From positions 4,242,001-4,306,000 of the forward strand of contig BSQZ01000015.1 in NCBI GenBank assembly GCA_033239005.1: 64,000 bases of DNA, in the 5' to 3' direction. Shown here in pieces: positions 46,181 to 58,659 of the stretch. Position 1 is the first letter of the stretch; every line of letters begins with the position of its first letter. The notes beneath the pieces were generated by a model, which worked only from the letters and a program-made list of their open reading frames with translations, was not told the DNA's origin and ran no database searches. The DNA is from Lamellibrachia satsuma. Taxonomy: Eukaryota > Annelida > Polychaeta > Sabellida > Siboglinidae. The position numbers were made by a program, and so were the translations under genes.

Positions 46181-46363
46181 CGTGTTGTCTGGAAGGCGGA
46201 ACTTGGGTCGAAGACTTTGATGTTGAAGTCTGAGACGTAACGGCAAGCGCTGAAGCCGAAGAACGCCGGCGAGCGAAGGAAAGCGACAGATAAGCGCGCT
46301 CCGTTGCAACACGCGAGCTCGTCAACCCTTTCGTAATCGGATGACCGCCTCTCGCCACTGACG

Positions 46364-46696
46364 ATGGGCCGGAGACGTAGACTCCACGCATCAGAAGACG
46401 ACGACGACGGGTCGTTCCACAGCGACAAGCCGCTGCAGAGGAACGCCGCCAACGACCGGGAACGCATGCGAATGCGCGTCCTCAGTAAGGCGTTCTCTCG
46501 CCTCAAGACCATGCTTCCGTGGGTGCCGCCGGACACTAAACTGTCCAAGCTGGACACGCTGAGACTCGCCACCTGCTATATCGCCCACCTACAGAAGATC
46601 CTGGACGACGACATCGCGACGAGCGAGGCGAGTGTGCCCGTTACACCCATCAACATCGACGGCTCCTCGGCTGAGTACGCCAGCCCGCTCAAACTC
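46364..46696 (+). CDS. bHLH transcription factor gene 2 (TCF21/musculin family), exon 1
   Basis: 111-codon exon: [10 protein letters not shown], an acidic [10 protein letters not shown] stretch, then the bHLH. The basic region is [20 protein letters not shown], the loop is [20 protein letters not shown] and helix 2 is [10 protein letters not shown]. The Asp in NDRERM replaces the Ala/Asn of relatives. The tail ends [10 protein letters not shown] before GTAAGT in phase 0. Like gene 1 it should be a nuclear E-box binder; relatives mostly repress or specify in mesodermal lineages. It is closer to canonical TCF21/musculin than gene 1 ([20 protein letters not shown]). Same strand as gene 1, about 27 kb apart start to start. 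A CGCGTTCACAACAC repeat follows the donor. Confidence 0.94.
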
Positions 46697-47170
46697 GTAA
46701 GTCCAGACTGGTACAAGACGGTCGAAACACTCTTCACAACACCGCGTTCACAACACCGCGTTCACAACACCGCGTTCACAACACCGCGGTAGTGTTTTCA
46801 ACGTACATTGAAAAGACTGTAAGGAGTGTATTCAACGTAGGTTCAAAATAATACGGTTACGTTCAAAACTCTCACCCGTAATTATGTAACGTTCATGATG
46901 AACATTGGTTTGATATTGTTTCGAGCCGTACATTGATAGTTAATATATACCTAGTATGATGAATACATTAATGATGGAAACCAGTATATGTATCAGTATG
47001 CATTATTTAATTTATTTAGCAAGAATTGAAAGGGCTAGGGCGACATTCAAAACACTGTTTTGAAATTGAACACTGTACTGTTTTGAAGGTAGATCTACGT
47101 TGCGAACACTATGGTATGCCTTTGTGTTTTTGATGTGTAGTGTTCTGAATTTACTACACCGGATCTTCAC
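46697..47170 (+). repeat. Start of gene 2 intron, duplicated at 57066-57600
   Basis: Blocks such as GGTTCAAAATAATACGGTTA, TTTGATATTGTTTCGAGCC and TACATTGATAGTTAATA recur in order at 57.1-57.6 kb, as does the GTGT.TTGAA..TA.TACA(C/T)CGG block. See the entry there. Confidence 0.75.
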
Positions 47171-48125
47171 TCGCTGGCTCGCTGTACATTTTTCAATATA
47201 GGTACCATTATGTTTTATTGTAGGGTTACCTTTCTAGATACAAATAAACAAACATTTATAGATATTAAAAGAGTGGTATAATTAAATTCTGCAATAGGTC
47301 TATACGTCTTCCCTTCGCAACGTTAATTTATTTAAAATCAAATTTCTAGTTGAAATAAATAAATAAAGCTCGAAAACAGAATATCATTCACATTGTCAAT
47401 CACAATTTCCATTCGAATCAATTCGCTGCGGTTACAGATCTAAAACAATTATACTTAAAACACATCTAAACTATACACAGGCACAAAACGTTGACACATA
47501 TCTGAAATCATAGTTTCGTAACAGTTTGTAGAATCACGAACGAAGATTTTAGACAAATGATCACACAATATTAATGTATATACACCCTGTGCGAAACTAT
47601 AAATATTGTCTTAAATGTTAGGTATATATGTAGGCCTACATAAAGCTTCACGCATTCTCCTATTGTCGTCATATCTGATTGCATGTTGATATCATACTGA
47701 CCGATTTTGGGTTGACGAATCACACATAAAAATGCTGTTTTCAGCATATAGTGCTGGCATAATTTTTTTTAACATATGTTAGTGTACATACAAATTTTAA
47801 GAACATCTTATTTCGGCTAGAACAACATTAACACTTCTTGTGCTAATATACATCAGTCGGAGAATCAAGTGGAAGCCCACCAGGTATAAAACTAGTCATA
47901 GCGTATACAATAGTACAGGGCCTACAGGAAATGCTAAAAATAATGTATATAATAATATAATATCCTATAATGTAATCCAGTGAAAACATCTCTTCTTAAT
48001 ATTAGCGCAGCGGCTGTTTAAAAAATATAAACCAAGTTTATTTTCCGAAACATTTAAATGCCAGCTTTTGCAGGTGTGTTGCATTCAAGGTTCGCGAATA
48101 ATCTAATGTTTTTATTTATTTGTTT
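47171..48125. other. Gene 2 intron, no feature recognised
   Basis: AT-rich intron sequence without recognisable repeat or coding content. Confidence 0.55.
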
Positions 48126-48770
48126 ATGTTTTACAAGGAATTCCACCATGTGATCTTTAACCAACGTTTATAATAATTTGTATACAACTGATGCTAAACT
48201 CATTGGTCTGTAACTGTCTGACTTGTTCAGCGATTCCTTCTTAAATAACGGCTTAATGTTTGTTTATTTTCTTTCTGAAGGAACTATTCCCCCTTCAAGT
48301 TAAGCACATTTGCAAGTGGTGTACTAATTTGTTCTACAATTTCCTTAAGCAGTGTTGGTGGTATCCTATAAACGCTAGGTGGTTTATCATCTGTCATCTT
48401 CTTACTTTTCTTTACTACCATTTCAGGAGTTACAAATAACTGCTCTGAATTATCTGGTTTATTGCCTTCAAATTTAGTAAATGGAACTGGAAGTGAGCTG
48501 ATATCTTCTGTGGTAAAAACTGAGCTGAACTACTCATTCAGGAACTCTGCCATTTGAAACCAGTCGGAAATTATGTTTCCACTGTTGTTTTCCAGTGGTC
48601 CGAATTTGTCTCGAACTTTCTATTTACTCCTTGCATAAACATAGAAACTCTTGTTGTCATTTTTTATATTACCAGCCGATTTTTATTCAAAAGGATCTTT
48701 TGGATTTTCTAATTTCAGTTGTAGCTAGGTTAAGTGCCTCTTTGTAGTTTGTGTAATCTCCTACATATCC
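48126..48770 (-). pseudogene. CR1-like LINE fragment, antisense
   Basis: The reverse strand gives the linker and RT N-terminus: EALNL..., FYVYA(R)SK, NIIS, SSVFTTEDISSLPVPF, KKMTDDKPPSVYRIPPTLL, EIVEQISTPLA and, at the left end, DHMVEFLV. Several stops and frameshifts. The only CR1-like copy opposite to the bHLH genes. Confidence 0.8.
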
Positions 48771-48782
48771 AGTGTGTTACGA

Positions 48783-48932
48783 TACGTGTTATGACATCTG
48801 TTATGACGGGTTATGACATGTGTCATGATATTTGTTATGACATGTGCCGTGACATGTGTTATGACATGTGCTGTAACATGTGCTATGACATGTGCTGTGA
48901 CATGTGCTATGGCATGTGTTATAACATGCTAG
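48783..48932 (+). repeat. Degenerate repeat of TGYTATGACATG
   Basis: Variable 15-mers and 12-mers around TGTTATGACATGTG. The YDMC-rich frame across it is repeat-derived. Confidence 0.85.
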
Positions 48933-49213
48933 CTCGTATTTTACGGGACCCGATCAAGCTTCGGCGAAAAAGTGACAAAAGTCGTCCAGCAGCCGCCTTT
49001 CCACAGTTTGGCAAATTACCCGATCTAACGATCAACGTAAATTCGTTTGATGATTTCAACAAAAGTACGCACTCTATTATTAAACTATATTATTAAACCC
49101 TATTATTAAACGTACTGCACACATTTTTGTTCAACATTATGATATGAAATTTTAACTCAATTGTAATATTCTGCTTTCTTTGTTTATGTTGTTTTTTGTT
49201 GAAAATATAAACT

Positions 49214-49290
49214 TCATTCGTTCGTTTGTTCGTTCGTTCGTTCTTTCTTTCGTTCGTTCGTTCGTTCGTTCGTTCATTCATTCATTCATT
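49214..49290. repeat. (TTCG)n/(TTCA)n microsatellite
   Basis: TTCG units with TTTG and TTCT variants, changing to TTCA at the right. Confidence 0.95.
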
Positions 49291-49522
49291 CATTTATTAT
49301 TTACACTATTTATTCCTCCTTAATTAATTGAGGAGGGAGGTTTAGCTGTATTTAAATGTGCGGTGATTTGAGCAAATTTCTTATGTTACAAACTTACAAT
49401 ATACATATTTTGCTCAGTGTCTAGACAGCATCTTGTAAAATCGTGAAGAGTTTTGAATTTATGCATGCTATTTAAAGATCATATGTACATATTCCAGAAA
49501 TCACATATATTGTATGAAAGCT

Positions 49523-49689
<167 letters not shown>

Positions 49690-50410
49690 ATGTGCATATG
49701 AGACTGAATTATAGACATTAATTCAATTGAATAAATTTTTTAAACTTATGTTTGATTTCCTATTAACCTCGTAGTATACGTAATGTTGTTAAGCAACATT
49801 ATTTTAGGCTTTTTATATTATTTTATTTGTATTAGCTGTTTGGAATACATTAAGGCATAATTGTTGTGGCTAATCCTGAATAAATGCTAATTAAATTAGT
49901 ACCCCCGGTACCAAGAAATCCCTCGTGATTTGACATTTCGCTCGGCAATGTCCGTATGGCGTCGACGCGTGACGTCATTTTGGTTCAATAAACATTGTCT
50001 TTCCATAGCGCGAACGTTAACAGCACAAGTTTCTATAGCATTAATTAATTTGGGTGCGACAAGTCTGATTAACTCTAGAAGCACTATTGTGTTTCACATT
50101 TATATTGGTATTTTTTTATTTTGTCACATGAAAATCTATAATAGTTCCGAAAGATACTTAAAAAAACTATTAGATATTCTGGCAATTGAGTACGGCATAT
50201 TTGTAAATTACTTCCATAAAATTGAACACAAATAATTACCAAGCTGACATACAGATAAATATTATCATGTATTCTTGGTGTATGCATTGGATTAGCTAAA
50301 CAGTGTCTGATACAATATATCAATACACGTAGAGGTTTCAAGAAATATCATCTGCATCATCTTGACAGCAGTCAGAAGTTGTCATGATAGTTCATGTTTG
50401 TCTTTTTCAG

Positions 50411-50497
50411 ACGTGGCCGTTCGCCTTTAGTGGCCGGGTGCCGGGCTCGCCCGAACAGCCTGTGCCACAAAGTTCACCAAACCCTACCGCGTCGTGA
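50411..50497 (+). CDS. bHLH gene 2, exon 2 (C-terminal exon)
   Basis: Acceptor with a good pyrimidine tract (TGTCTTTTTCAG). It then reads TWPFAFSGRVPGSPEQPVPQ and ends SSPNPTAS with TGA 50495-50497 (28 residues). TWPF directly after the phase-0 intron is diagnostic of the TCF21/musculin family, giving LKL-TWPFAFSG. The total is 139 residues. The intron is 3.7 kb and contains an antisense CR1-like fragment and microsatellites. Confidence 0.88.
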   Translation, partial: TWPFAFSGRVPGSPEQPVPQSSPNPTAS

Positions 50498-52613
50498 CGG
50501 TGTCACCTGGCTGTCTGAAGACAGGAATCCAGGGCAGCACTCGATTCGTGTGGACATTGCGAAGGAACGATATGCTCACCAACGTTGAACCGAGTTGGAT
50601 CGTTACCAGACGCGGAATGGAATGGTTGGAGTGTTCGAGTACTCCAGTTGCCAGTGACGTCACTAAGGACACGTTACTGTTGCTATAGAGACAGTCACTT
50701 TCGGATTGTTCTCACTTCTGTCGAATGTATTCGTAGTGTCCTATTCATTTGGTATCAATTCTGCAATTGTATATCCGTGGACTGTCACGAAATGTTGTTT
50801 TTTTTAATCGCAGGCTATGCAACCATGCGTGACCGAATCACCGGTCTGTCATAGCTAAATGATGTTGTTGCAGATGGAATTCTACCGGTGTTCCAAGCGG
50901 AGATACCAAGTCAATATAGTATCCCTAGCGCCGTGAAAGATTAAACGTACAATGTTATTCGAACAAAACAACGAAAGTGCTTTAATATGTGCGATAGGAA
51001 AAGCGGAGTTACGCAAATATATCGTTGAAGATTATATAGGTAAGTCGGATATATTACAATGTGTATTTATTTAAATTAATAAACTTTCTTGTTATTTCTA
51101 TGCGTTCAGTGAAATGCACAAATGCCGAAACCAGTAGATTTCGGTGTATTACATCAACACTTTCTTGTTGACGTAAAGTCATTGCTCCTTCTAGTGTACG
51201 TTCTAGTGTACGTTCTAGTATACGCTAGTGGAGTGGTCGGTAATAAGTTAGCAACATATGTTGTTTGCTCGGCCGATGCTTCTGGTTTACTTATGGTTTA
51301 CTTATGGTTTACTTAGGGAGCACAGCACTGTCTGTTGATGTCAGGGGAGTGTTACCAGCCAGGTAGCAGTCCCCGAGTGCCGCAGGAGTGGGTGACTGGT
51401 ATTAGGCTGGTAACATTCGAGTGACACCAACAAGCAGTGTATTATTCCCGTTATATAAAGTCAAGTTAACATTTGAGCGAACCTTTTCACTTCTTATGTT
51501 TGCCAACATGCAACTGCGGCCGGATTCACGAAGCGTTCATACCGTACGAATATGCAGACGTTTGACGAAGATTACGCAACTCGGAACAATGATAGAAAAC
51601 AAACAATCGCGTGTCTATGCGAACGCGTGTTCGATAGCTTTCGAAATGATTCAAACGTCAGATGGATTGTCAGAACGAAGTAGCCGTGTGTTATTTAGAT
51701 GGATATATCACGGTAAGATGTTCTAGATCAAGCAGGTACTTTTATTAGTTTTATTACCATTACCGTGCGTTACCCCTGGATAACACACGGCTGTTACCCC
51801 CTGGATAACACACGGCTGTCTCCGTCTGAGAATCTGTATGTTAGGCATAAATGTACGAATGTCGAGTGGATATCATCACGGCTAGCCGTGTATAAAATGA
51901 CGATAACCTTAAATATAGTTATCTTTTGCACCCCGGTGAATGCCATTATGTTGCTCTCGACAAACTGTGTTAAAAAAGGGTTCTACTTTGATTAATTTTA
52001 AATCTGGAATATTATGAATATCCATGTTGTTTTGTATTTACACTGCTTGTGCAAGAACAGGAACTACAAGACGGAAAGAACCAGCGAGGAGCAGTAATAC
52101 TAAGTTGACAATTATAAATTGTTTTCACATTTTAATATCTTAAACATTGTTACTTCATATGTACTTTGAGATCGAATTTGTTTATATTTTATTATACGAA
52201 ACCCTCACCTAGCCGCGTATCGGCAAACCCATGACAAACGTTGTGTATTTAAACAATCCCCATTAAGTGTCCTCTCCTATATGGCGGTTGTTAATATTAT
52301 TTAGTATTTGATCCCTAAAATAAACCATGATATGTCTCCGCTATGACAAACTTTGTTTTGAAATTATGTTCCTCGTTTGGAAATAAAAGAATTGAATTGA
52401 ATGTTCTAACCTCACAAATGTGTTTACTGGAATGTTGTTACAGCGTTTCACAGTGAGTTAGATATCAATGTTATTGTATGCTTGATGCTCAACTGTAACA
52501 GTGCAATCTTTGAGAGTACATTTCTGGACATTACAATAGGATATGAACAATAACATATTATATGACGAGTTATTCATATATAAGATATTGACCACGTATA
52601 TAGATATCTAGAA

Positions 52614-52614
<1 letters not shown>
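50498..52614. other. Downstream of bHLH gene 2, no gene recognised
   Basis: Short direct repeats occur: GTACGTTCTA units at 51193-51225, ATGGTTTACTT units at 51280-51315 and a 26-bp unit CCCTGGATAACACACGGCTG at 51773-51820. GAAATAAAAGAATTGAATTG near 52380-52400 resembles a LINE 3' tail. No exon supported. Confidence 0.5.

Positions 52615-52707
<93 letters not shown>
52615..52707. repeat. (TA)n microsatellite
   Basis: About 93 bases of TA. Confidence 0.97.
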
Positions 52708-52710
<3 letters not shown>

Positions 52711-52912
52711 CATGATTTTAGTTATGGGAAACTCAACAACTATTAGTTGAATGACAACGTGTTGATAGCGACTACTGTGAATGTCGAGTGCTATGTGAGT
52801 TGGTCCTGTCGTTGACTTGGTTACACTGGTAGCGGGAAGGCGTCGACACCTCCATGGTTAATCCGAATTTGTTTAGATTCTGCGTACGGATAAATGTAGC
52901 GCGTGAAATGGT

Positions 52913-54435
52913 GAGGCCTAAAAAAATGTTTTTTGTTTCAGGTAACGGGCCCAAAAAGTTAGGTAGGGTAGCTAGGGAAATATTTTTTTTACTATATTTT
53001 TTTTAACACTACAGCAAGCTTACAACACGACATCGTTTATGTACACAATTTGTTACACCAAAATAAAAACAAAGCGTCTGCACCAATGACAGTAGTCAGT
53101 GTTCAATGTAGATATTACATAATAAAGTCAGTTTAATTAAAACAAAGAATATTTTTAAACTAAATCTTAAAAAAATTACAATGTGACGCAACACCCCTTG
53201 GCCAGACATTTTCCAACTGCCATTCATAAAAACGAAATAAAATTATATCAATGCACTTCGCTGGTTCCGATTGGTTACAATTAAATATGCATACTTAATT
53301 ATTTAAAGGCATGCCTTTAACTTTACGTACACATACTTAATTAATTAGAAGCATGCCTTTAACTTTACATACGCGCGTTTAATTAATCAAAGGCAAGCTT
53401 TTAATATTACAACCGCGCCTTTAACTTAGTTTAATTAAATAGTAAAAAAATAAATAAATAAATATTAACGGTGAACCTGATATGCTGTCGAAGACATAGT
53501 AATGATAATCTGCGTAACGTGTTGAATTCAACTTCTTCAAAAATATCCTATCTCGAAAATCTGACACCGATTTTGAAACTGTATTCACATTTCAATTTCT
53601 CAACCAACGCGTCAGCTATATCACACAAAAAATAATACTAAATGGATCTGCCAGCTCAAAATCTCATTTACATTTATAATCCAGACCAAAGTCAGTGACA
53701 GTGTCAGTGAAGACGAACTCACAAAGTTGACAAGTACCAGGACCAGGTCCAGGAGGTTTTGACATACACTGTATGACACAGCAGGGATTTTCGGGGCCTG
53801 GTACTTGAGCTGCCTGCCATCAGCACTTGACACGCTTTCCTTGGTGCCTAAGCCTCAATGCTAGTCCGGTATTAGCAGGATCCGGCGTTCATGATTATCA
53901 TGATGAATTTACATCTATACGCCGTAACTACGTTTATGACTGGCGTCTGCGAGGTAAACGCGTCCGTGTGCGACACGGTAGTCCACGGTCCTTCCTCCTG
54001 TTCCGCCATGGCGATTTCACACGATCCATCGCTGCAGCCATACTCTTTAGCAATGCTGTCAATCGTTTCGTTTCACAGCATAAAAAATGTACGTATAGGA
54101 TTTCCATTGTGGAATAAGCAGTGGCGTTTTATTACGCAGTCTAGAGACGCAAGTGCCATCTTGCCATCCCTAGCCAACGTGATTCAGCATGTAACAAGAT
54201 CGCTCATTGGGTGAAATATTTCCGATCCCGCAAATCACGCGTGCGGACCCAAACAAGTTCGGTAGTGCACACATTGTCATCGAATATGCAGGTTGAATTA
54301 CTCGCGGGTTGTTCTATTAGTTTTAACGAAAATGTAACGAAACAAACATTGATTGAAATATCAAATAAAAAGATTAGGGTCAGCCCGTTTTTCTAGGTAG
54401 GGTCGGGTTACCGGAAACACAATTTTTTCGCCTAC
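52913..54435. mobile_element. Candidate 1.5-kb element with imperfect inverted ends
   Basis: The left end has GAGGCCTAAAAAAATGTTTT then TTTCAGGTAACGGGCCC and TAGGTAGGGTAG. The right end, reversed, has AGGCGAAAAAATTGTGTTTC then CGGTAACCCGACCCTACCTA. Inside is a minus-strand frame (53621-53833, SSADGRQLKYQAPKIPAVSY) and several short plus frames. No transposase was recognised. A related GCATGCCTTTAACTTTAC unit repeats at 53310-53420. Confidence 0.5.
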
Positions 54436-56044
54436 GCCTGAGCAATTTGGAAGACGTTGGGGTTCGACGAGACACGATCATGTAATTATTTTAATCACAT
54501 GTTTCGATCACACATTTGTTAATGCATATTTTGTGAAGATAATGATGACAACTGCTCATGAAATAAGAATTATTAGGTGTTTGCTGCTAAAACAATCCAT
54601 TTGAATTACATCTCACAAAACGGACTTGTTTATAAAACAACTAAAGATAATAAGATTGTCTTTTCAACATTTCACAATTCGCATTTTGAAACGCATATTT
54701 ACGTTTGGCGTTGATAAATATACCGTATTTGATTTTTTTTGTAATTTCTTACATTTGTCAAATGTCAATAAACCACCCTACCTAGAATCACTAGCTAAGT
54801 TGTATAGTTTACTGTTCGCAAGTCTTTCGTGGCACTGGGGAACAAAATGGCACACAGACATATCGTTTACGAAGTCAACACCTTCAGGCTGTGACGGCCC
54901 ACTACGAGCTTAGAAAACAGGTTCAACCGGGTGCGTACCAGTTAGACATTCTAAAGCGAAACGTCAGTCATCCTATCGGAGCGGAAATGGTGGCAATTAT
55001 CAATTACAAGTTGTGTGGAGAAACCTTCCTTCTATGATAGATTTACAATTTGTCGGCAATCAGAAATTCTGTCCATTTCTTCTCGCGTCGCTGCCCGCGT
55101 TTACATACAAAGTCACGTTTGATCGATGAGAAAGATTTCTAGAACATTTCACAGTTATTATGCAACGTTAAACTGTGTCGTATTACGTGCGATTCAAGTG
55201 TTGATAATTTGTTTATTCTTGCCTTTTAAAATAAAATGTGAAACTCAGTAGTCCAACGATATTGATGTTTAACTACAAACAATGATTTGTTGAAATACAG
55301 CTACTTTGAACATCTACCTTACATAATTCCATTTTTAAGCAAATCACTTTTTACTATTTTTATTATATACAGGTGTTGTTTACATACGGTTTGACATATA
55401 TTTACTGCGTAATTCTCATTGTCATCATAATATTCTGTTGATATCACGTTTTGTGATGTTTTGTTGTCATATATAATTGGGATTCAGTAATGTTGATGTT
55501 GTAATAACCCATTTTTTCGTGAATACCAAGCAATTAATTCCCTAAGCAAATGTCTTATTTTTAGTAGCTTGATGTGCCATCATATGTATTGCACTTCCGC
55601 CGTCCATTTTGGGGGTATCTAAACTGCGAGTTCCTCTGTAAACCTTCCTTGTTGTTTGACGAAGCCTTTGTTAGTTGGGGTAGTATTCTTTATGTGTTAA
55701 GCAATGATGCCGGTCGTGGATGTTCGCTTGGCGCCCTCCTTATTCTCTCTTTTATTGGATAACAATTGTCCGTGGCATGTCAACGGTTCCAACATGAATG
55801 AACTATTCATTTTTATTATTATTGCAATTGTGATAATGGATTTAGTATTGTAATAGCACATGTTAATTGTATATCTGTCTTATTTCCATTACCATCCACC
55901 AACAAGCTTTTAAACTGATATTTAGGGGTCACACGCATGCAATATACTATTTTGACAACATATAGTTCCAGCGTTTAGTGCTTCTACATAACATGGACAT
56001 CAAAACAAACATTTCCTTACATATTAATTTCCATTTTATAATTT
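54436..56044. other. Intergenic, no feature recognised
   Basis: AT-rich. The frame at 54626-54913 and others show no known domain. Confidence 0.5.
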
Positions 56045-56210
56045 CTGAGTGCTATTACTACATCGAGTTATCATTAATCCCTAATGTGGCACGTACATCT
56101 GAGTGCTATTACTACATCGAGTTATCATTAATCCATAATGTGGCACGTACATATGAGTGCTATTACTACATCGAGTTATCATTAATCCCTAATGTGGCAC
56201 GTACATATGA
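56045..56210 (+). repeat. 56-bp tandem repeat, three copies
   Basis: CTGAGTGCTATTACTACATC then GAGTTATCATTAATCCCTAA and TGTGGCACGTACAT, nearly identical copies. Confidence 0.93.
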
Positions 56211-56332
56211 CGCTACTAGCGAAATGTCTACGTTTCCGTTGGTTGTGTTTGCTTCTCTATTTGGTTTAAAACGTGCCAAACGTACAGTTTAGTCCCGTCT
56301 CTTCTCATTCGCTCGTAACTATAATTATTGGT

Positions 56333-56371
56333 GTGTGCGGGCGTGCGGGCGTGCGTGCGTGTATGTGGTTT

Positions 56372-56454
<83 letters not shown>
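56333..56454. repeat. GTGCGGGC-type run and (TA)n microsatellite
   Basis: GTGCGGGCGTGCGGGCGTGC at 56334-56365, then TA to 56454. Confidence 0.93.
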
Positions 56455-56456
<2 letters not shown>

Positions 56457-56849
56457 AAATAGTCCAATAATGGTGTTTAGTAAATGATAGTTATATCACA
56501 AACATGAATATATAACGTAATTATATTAACGTTATTCTCAGCGTATTGCATCTTGCGTTGTGGGTTTGGCCAGCATGTCTTCTTAACGTGAACTCCCCTG
56601 CATGTGTAATAATGGAATATAATAATATGTGTTTACTCAATGTTTAATGTGTCGCTTGTGGAAGTGGATTTTATATCAACTAAGCAAATACCACGAAATA
56701 AAATTTTAGAGTGCAGTTAATAGTTGATTATCCGGACTATAATGTGTGCTGACTAATCAGCAATGCCAGTGGTTATATTTTACTACCCCCTAACACAGAC
56801 AACGACGGTTCCTGTCAGCCTGGCGGTAGCGAGATACAGCCCGCTACAG

Positions 56850-57095
56850 CTGGCGTGGTCAGCCGTGGTGGCGTGGCAATTAGAGACTGCCGGAGCCCGG
56901 AGCTGTAGGGCGTTTGGGAGAGACGTGGCCGACGCCTGTTCCCACTGCCGGATGACACGTCAAGGAACAGCCTCGTCGGGCCCCGACATCCCTTCCGTCA
57001 GATTCGTTGCCAGACCGCGAGCTGACTGGAACCATCTGGCGGGTCTCGGCGGGCTCACAGCGACGCGGCTAACGTACGGGCACCGACTGGTGTAG
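56850..57095 (+). pseudogene. Possible third TCF21/musculin-like terminal exon (weak)
   Basis: After CGCTACAG the frame reads LAWSAVVAWQLETAGARSCR then AFGRDVADAC. The AW start and the SCR..G.DV..C pattern resemble gene 1's exon 2 (AWPYSLV ... SCTRLIGDQDVSC). The downstream sequence is a duplicate of gene 2's intron start. It lacks the WP motif, no bHLH exon 1 lies between 50.5 and 56.8 kb, and the resemblance may be chance. Confidence 0.25.
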
Positions 57096-57600
57096 GACGT
57101 TCAAAACACCACGCAGTGTTCAACCAAGGTTCAAAACATTACGGTTACGTTAAAAACACTTACCCATAATTATTACTTTCACCATGAAAAGTTGTTTGAT
57201 ATTGTTTCGAGCAATACATTGATTAGTTAATAGATATTAATTAGTTAATATAATGCTATAAGTATTTGTAAATATTTATTTTGGAACTCTGTGAATATAT
57301 ACATAATATGCATTATTGTTATTTATATGTTTGGGTGATGCTTCTTCTAGGCTAATCATATATTTAAAGTTAACATTTAATAATTTAATTATTTAATATA
57401 TTAACGTTAATTAATTAATTAATTGATTTATTTTAAGTTGCTTCGAGCCATTGATTAAAAGTTAATATATTATACATTATCATTAATTTTATATTTCACA
57501 ATAATTCAAATATCAGCATGACCACTATGGTGTATTGAACTATTGAACCTACGTGTTTTCGATTGGTAGTGTATTGAACTTATTACATCGGCGCGGTGGA
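57066..57600 (+). repeat. Duplicate of the gene 2 intron-start segment
   Basis: Parallels 46697-47170: GTACGGGCACCGACTGGTG against GTAAGTCCAGACTGGTAC, GGTTCAAAACATTACGGTTA, TTTGATATTGTTTCGAGCAA, TACATTGATTAGTTAATA and the ACATCGG block, in order. It is either a segmental duplication that copied part of the bHLH locus or a dispersed repeat. Confidence 0.72.
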
Positions 57601-57769
57601 GTCATGTGTACATACATTACTTAGTAGATAAACTGGAGAAGAAGATAACACTTTATAAGTCATCTAGTTACTTAAGAATAAATTGTTGAGTTATGTTATT
57701 TTCGCCTGTATTTCCTATCATGCTAAACGTGTTAAAGGTCAGAGCCTTACAGGAAACTCTGCTACGATG

Positions 57770-57850
57770 TTTCCGACATAATGATTGACTGGAATCGAAC
57801 AGCCTGCTTTCTACTTGAGCTTACCGCCGATCTAAAACACGTGTTCCTAT
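57770..57850 (-). mobile_element. Possible tRNA-derived SINE remnant
   Basis: On the minus strand CTGTTCGATTCCAG is a B-box-like core preceded by CGGTAAGCTCAAGTAGAAAG, which resembles the 5' half of a tRNA gene. It is incomplete and not a functional tRNA by eye. Confidence 0.28.
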
Positions 57851-58203
57851 CTCAGGAAAATCGATGCATCTTAAAGTTTAATATAGCACATAACTGACGC
57901 AATTCAAGAACTGTGAATAATAAAAACCACCGAGCGAGGCCGTACTGGACGGTAAAACAGGAGTTTATATTTTAAGCAGACTGTCGTTTTAATAATTTCA
58001 AAACATTAATGAATGGGAGTCATACATACCCCAAGTAAACAATAATAAATTATTATTATGTACAATGTGGCGTATGTGTAAGTTATTCAATCAGTAATTA
58101 ACCATAGCTACTGGGAATGTTGCGTACATTGTCGTTACGATGAGGGCATGAAAAGAGAAGCCACAGTCGCCGATTGGTACGGGAAGGAATGGACGAACCA
58201 CCT

Positions 58204-58657
58204 CGGGATACGCCCGGCAGACTCCGTCACACGAGGGATACGTCCGGCAGACTCCGTCACACGAGGGATACACCCGGCAGACTCCGTCACACGAGGGATA
58301 CGCCCGGCAGACTCCGTCACACGAGGGATACACCCGGCAGACTCCGTCACACGAGGGATACACCCGGCAGACTCCGTCACACGAGGGATACACCCGGCAG
58401 ACTCGGTCACACGAGGGATACACCCAGCAGACTCCGTCACACGAGGGATACACCCGGCAGACTCCGTCACACGAGGGATACACCCGGCAGACTCCGTCAC
58501 ACGAGGGATACACCCGGCAGACTCCGTCACACGAGGGATACACCCGGCAGACTCCGTCACACGAGGGATACACCCGGCAGACTCCGTCACACGAGGTATA
58601 CACCCGGCAGACTCCGTCACACGAGGTATACACCCGGCAGACTCCGTCACACGAGGG
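58204..58657. repeat. 30-bp minisatellite, about 15 copies
   Basis: GATACACCCGGCAGACTCCG then TCACACGAGG, almost perfect. C/T and C/A variants occur at the CGC/CAC position and one G/T near the right end. The unit length is a multiple of three and stop-free in at least four frames, which creates four long overlapping open frames with no independent coding evidence. Confidence 0.96.
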
Positions 58658-58659
58658 TC

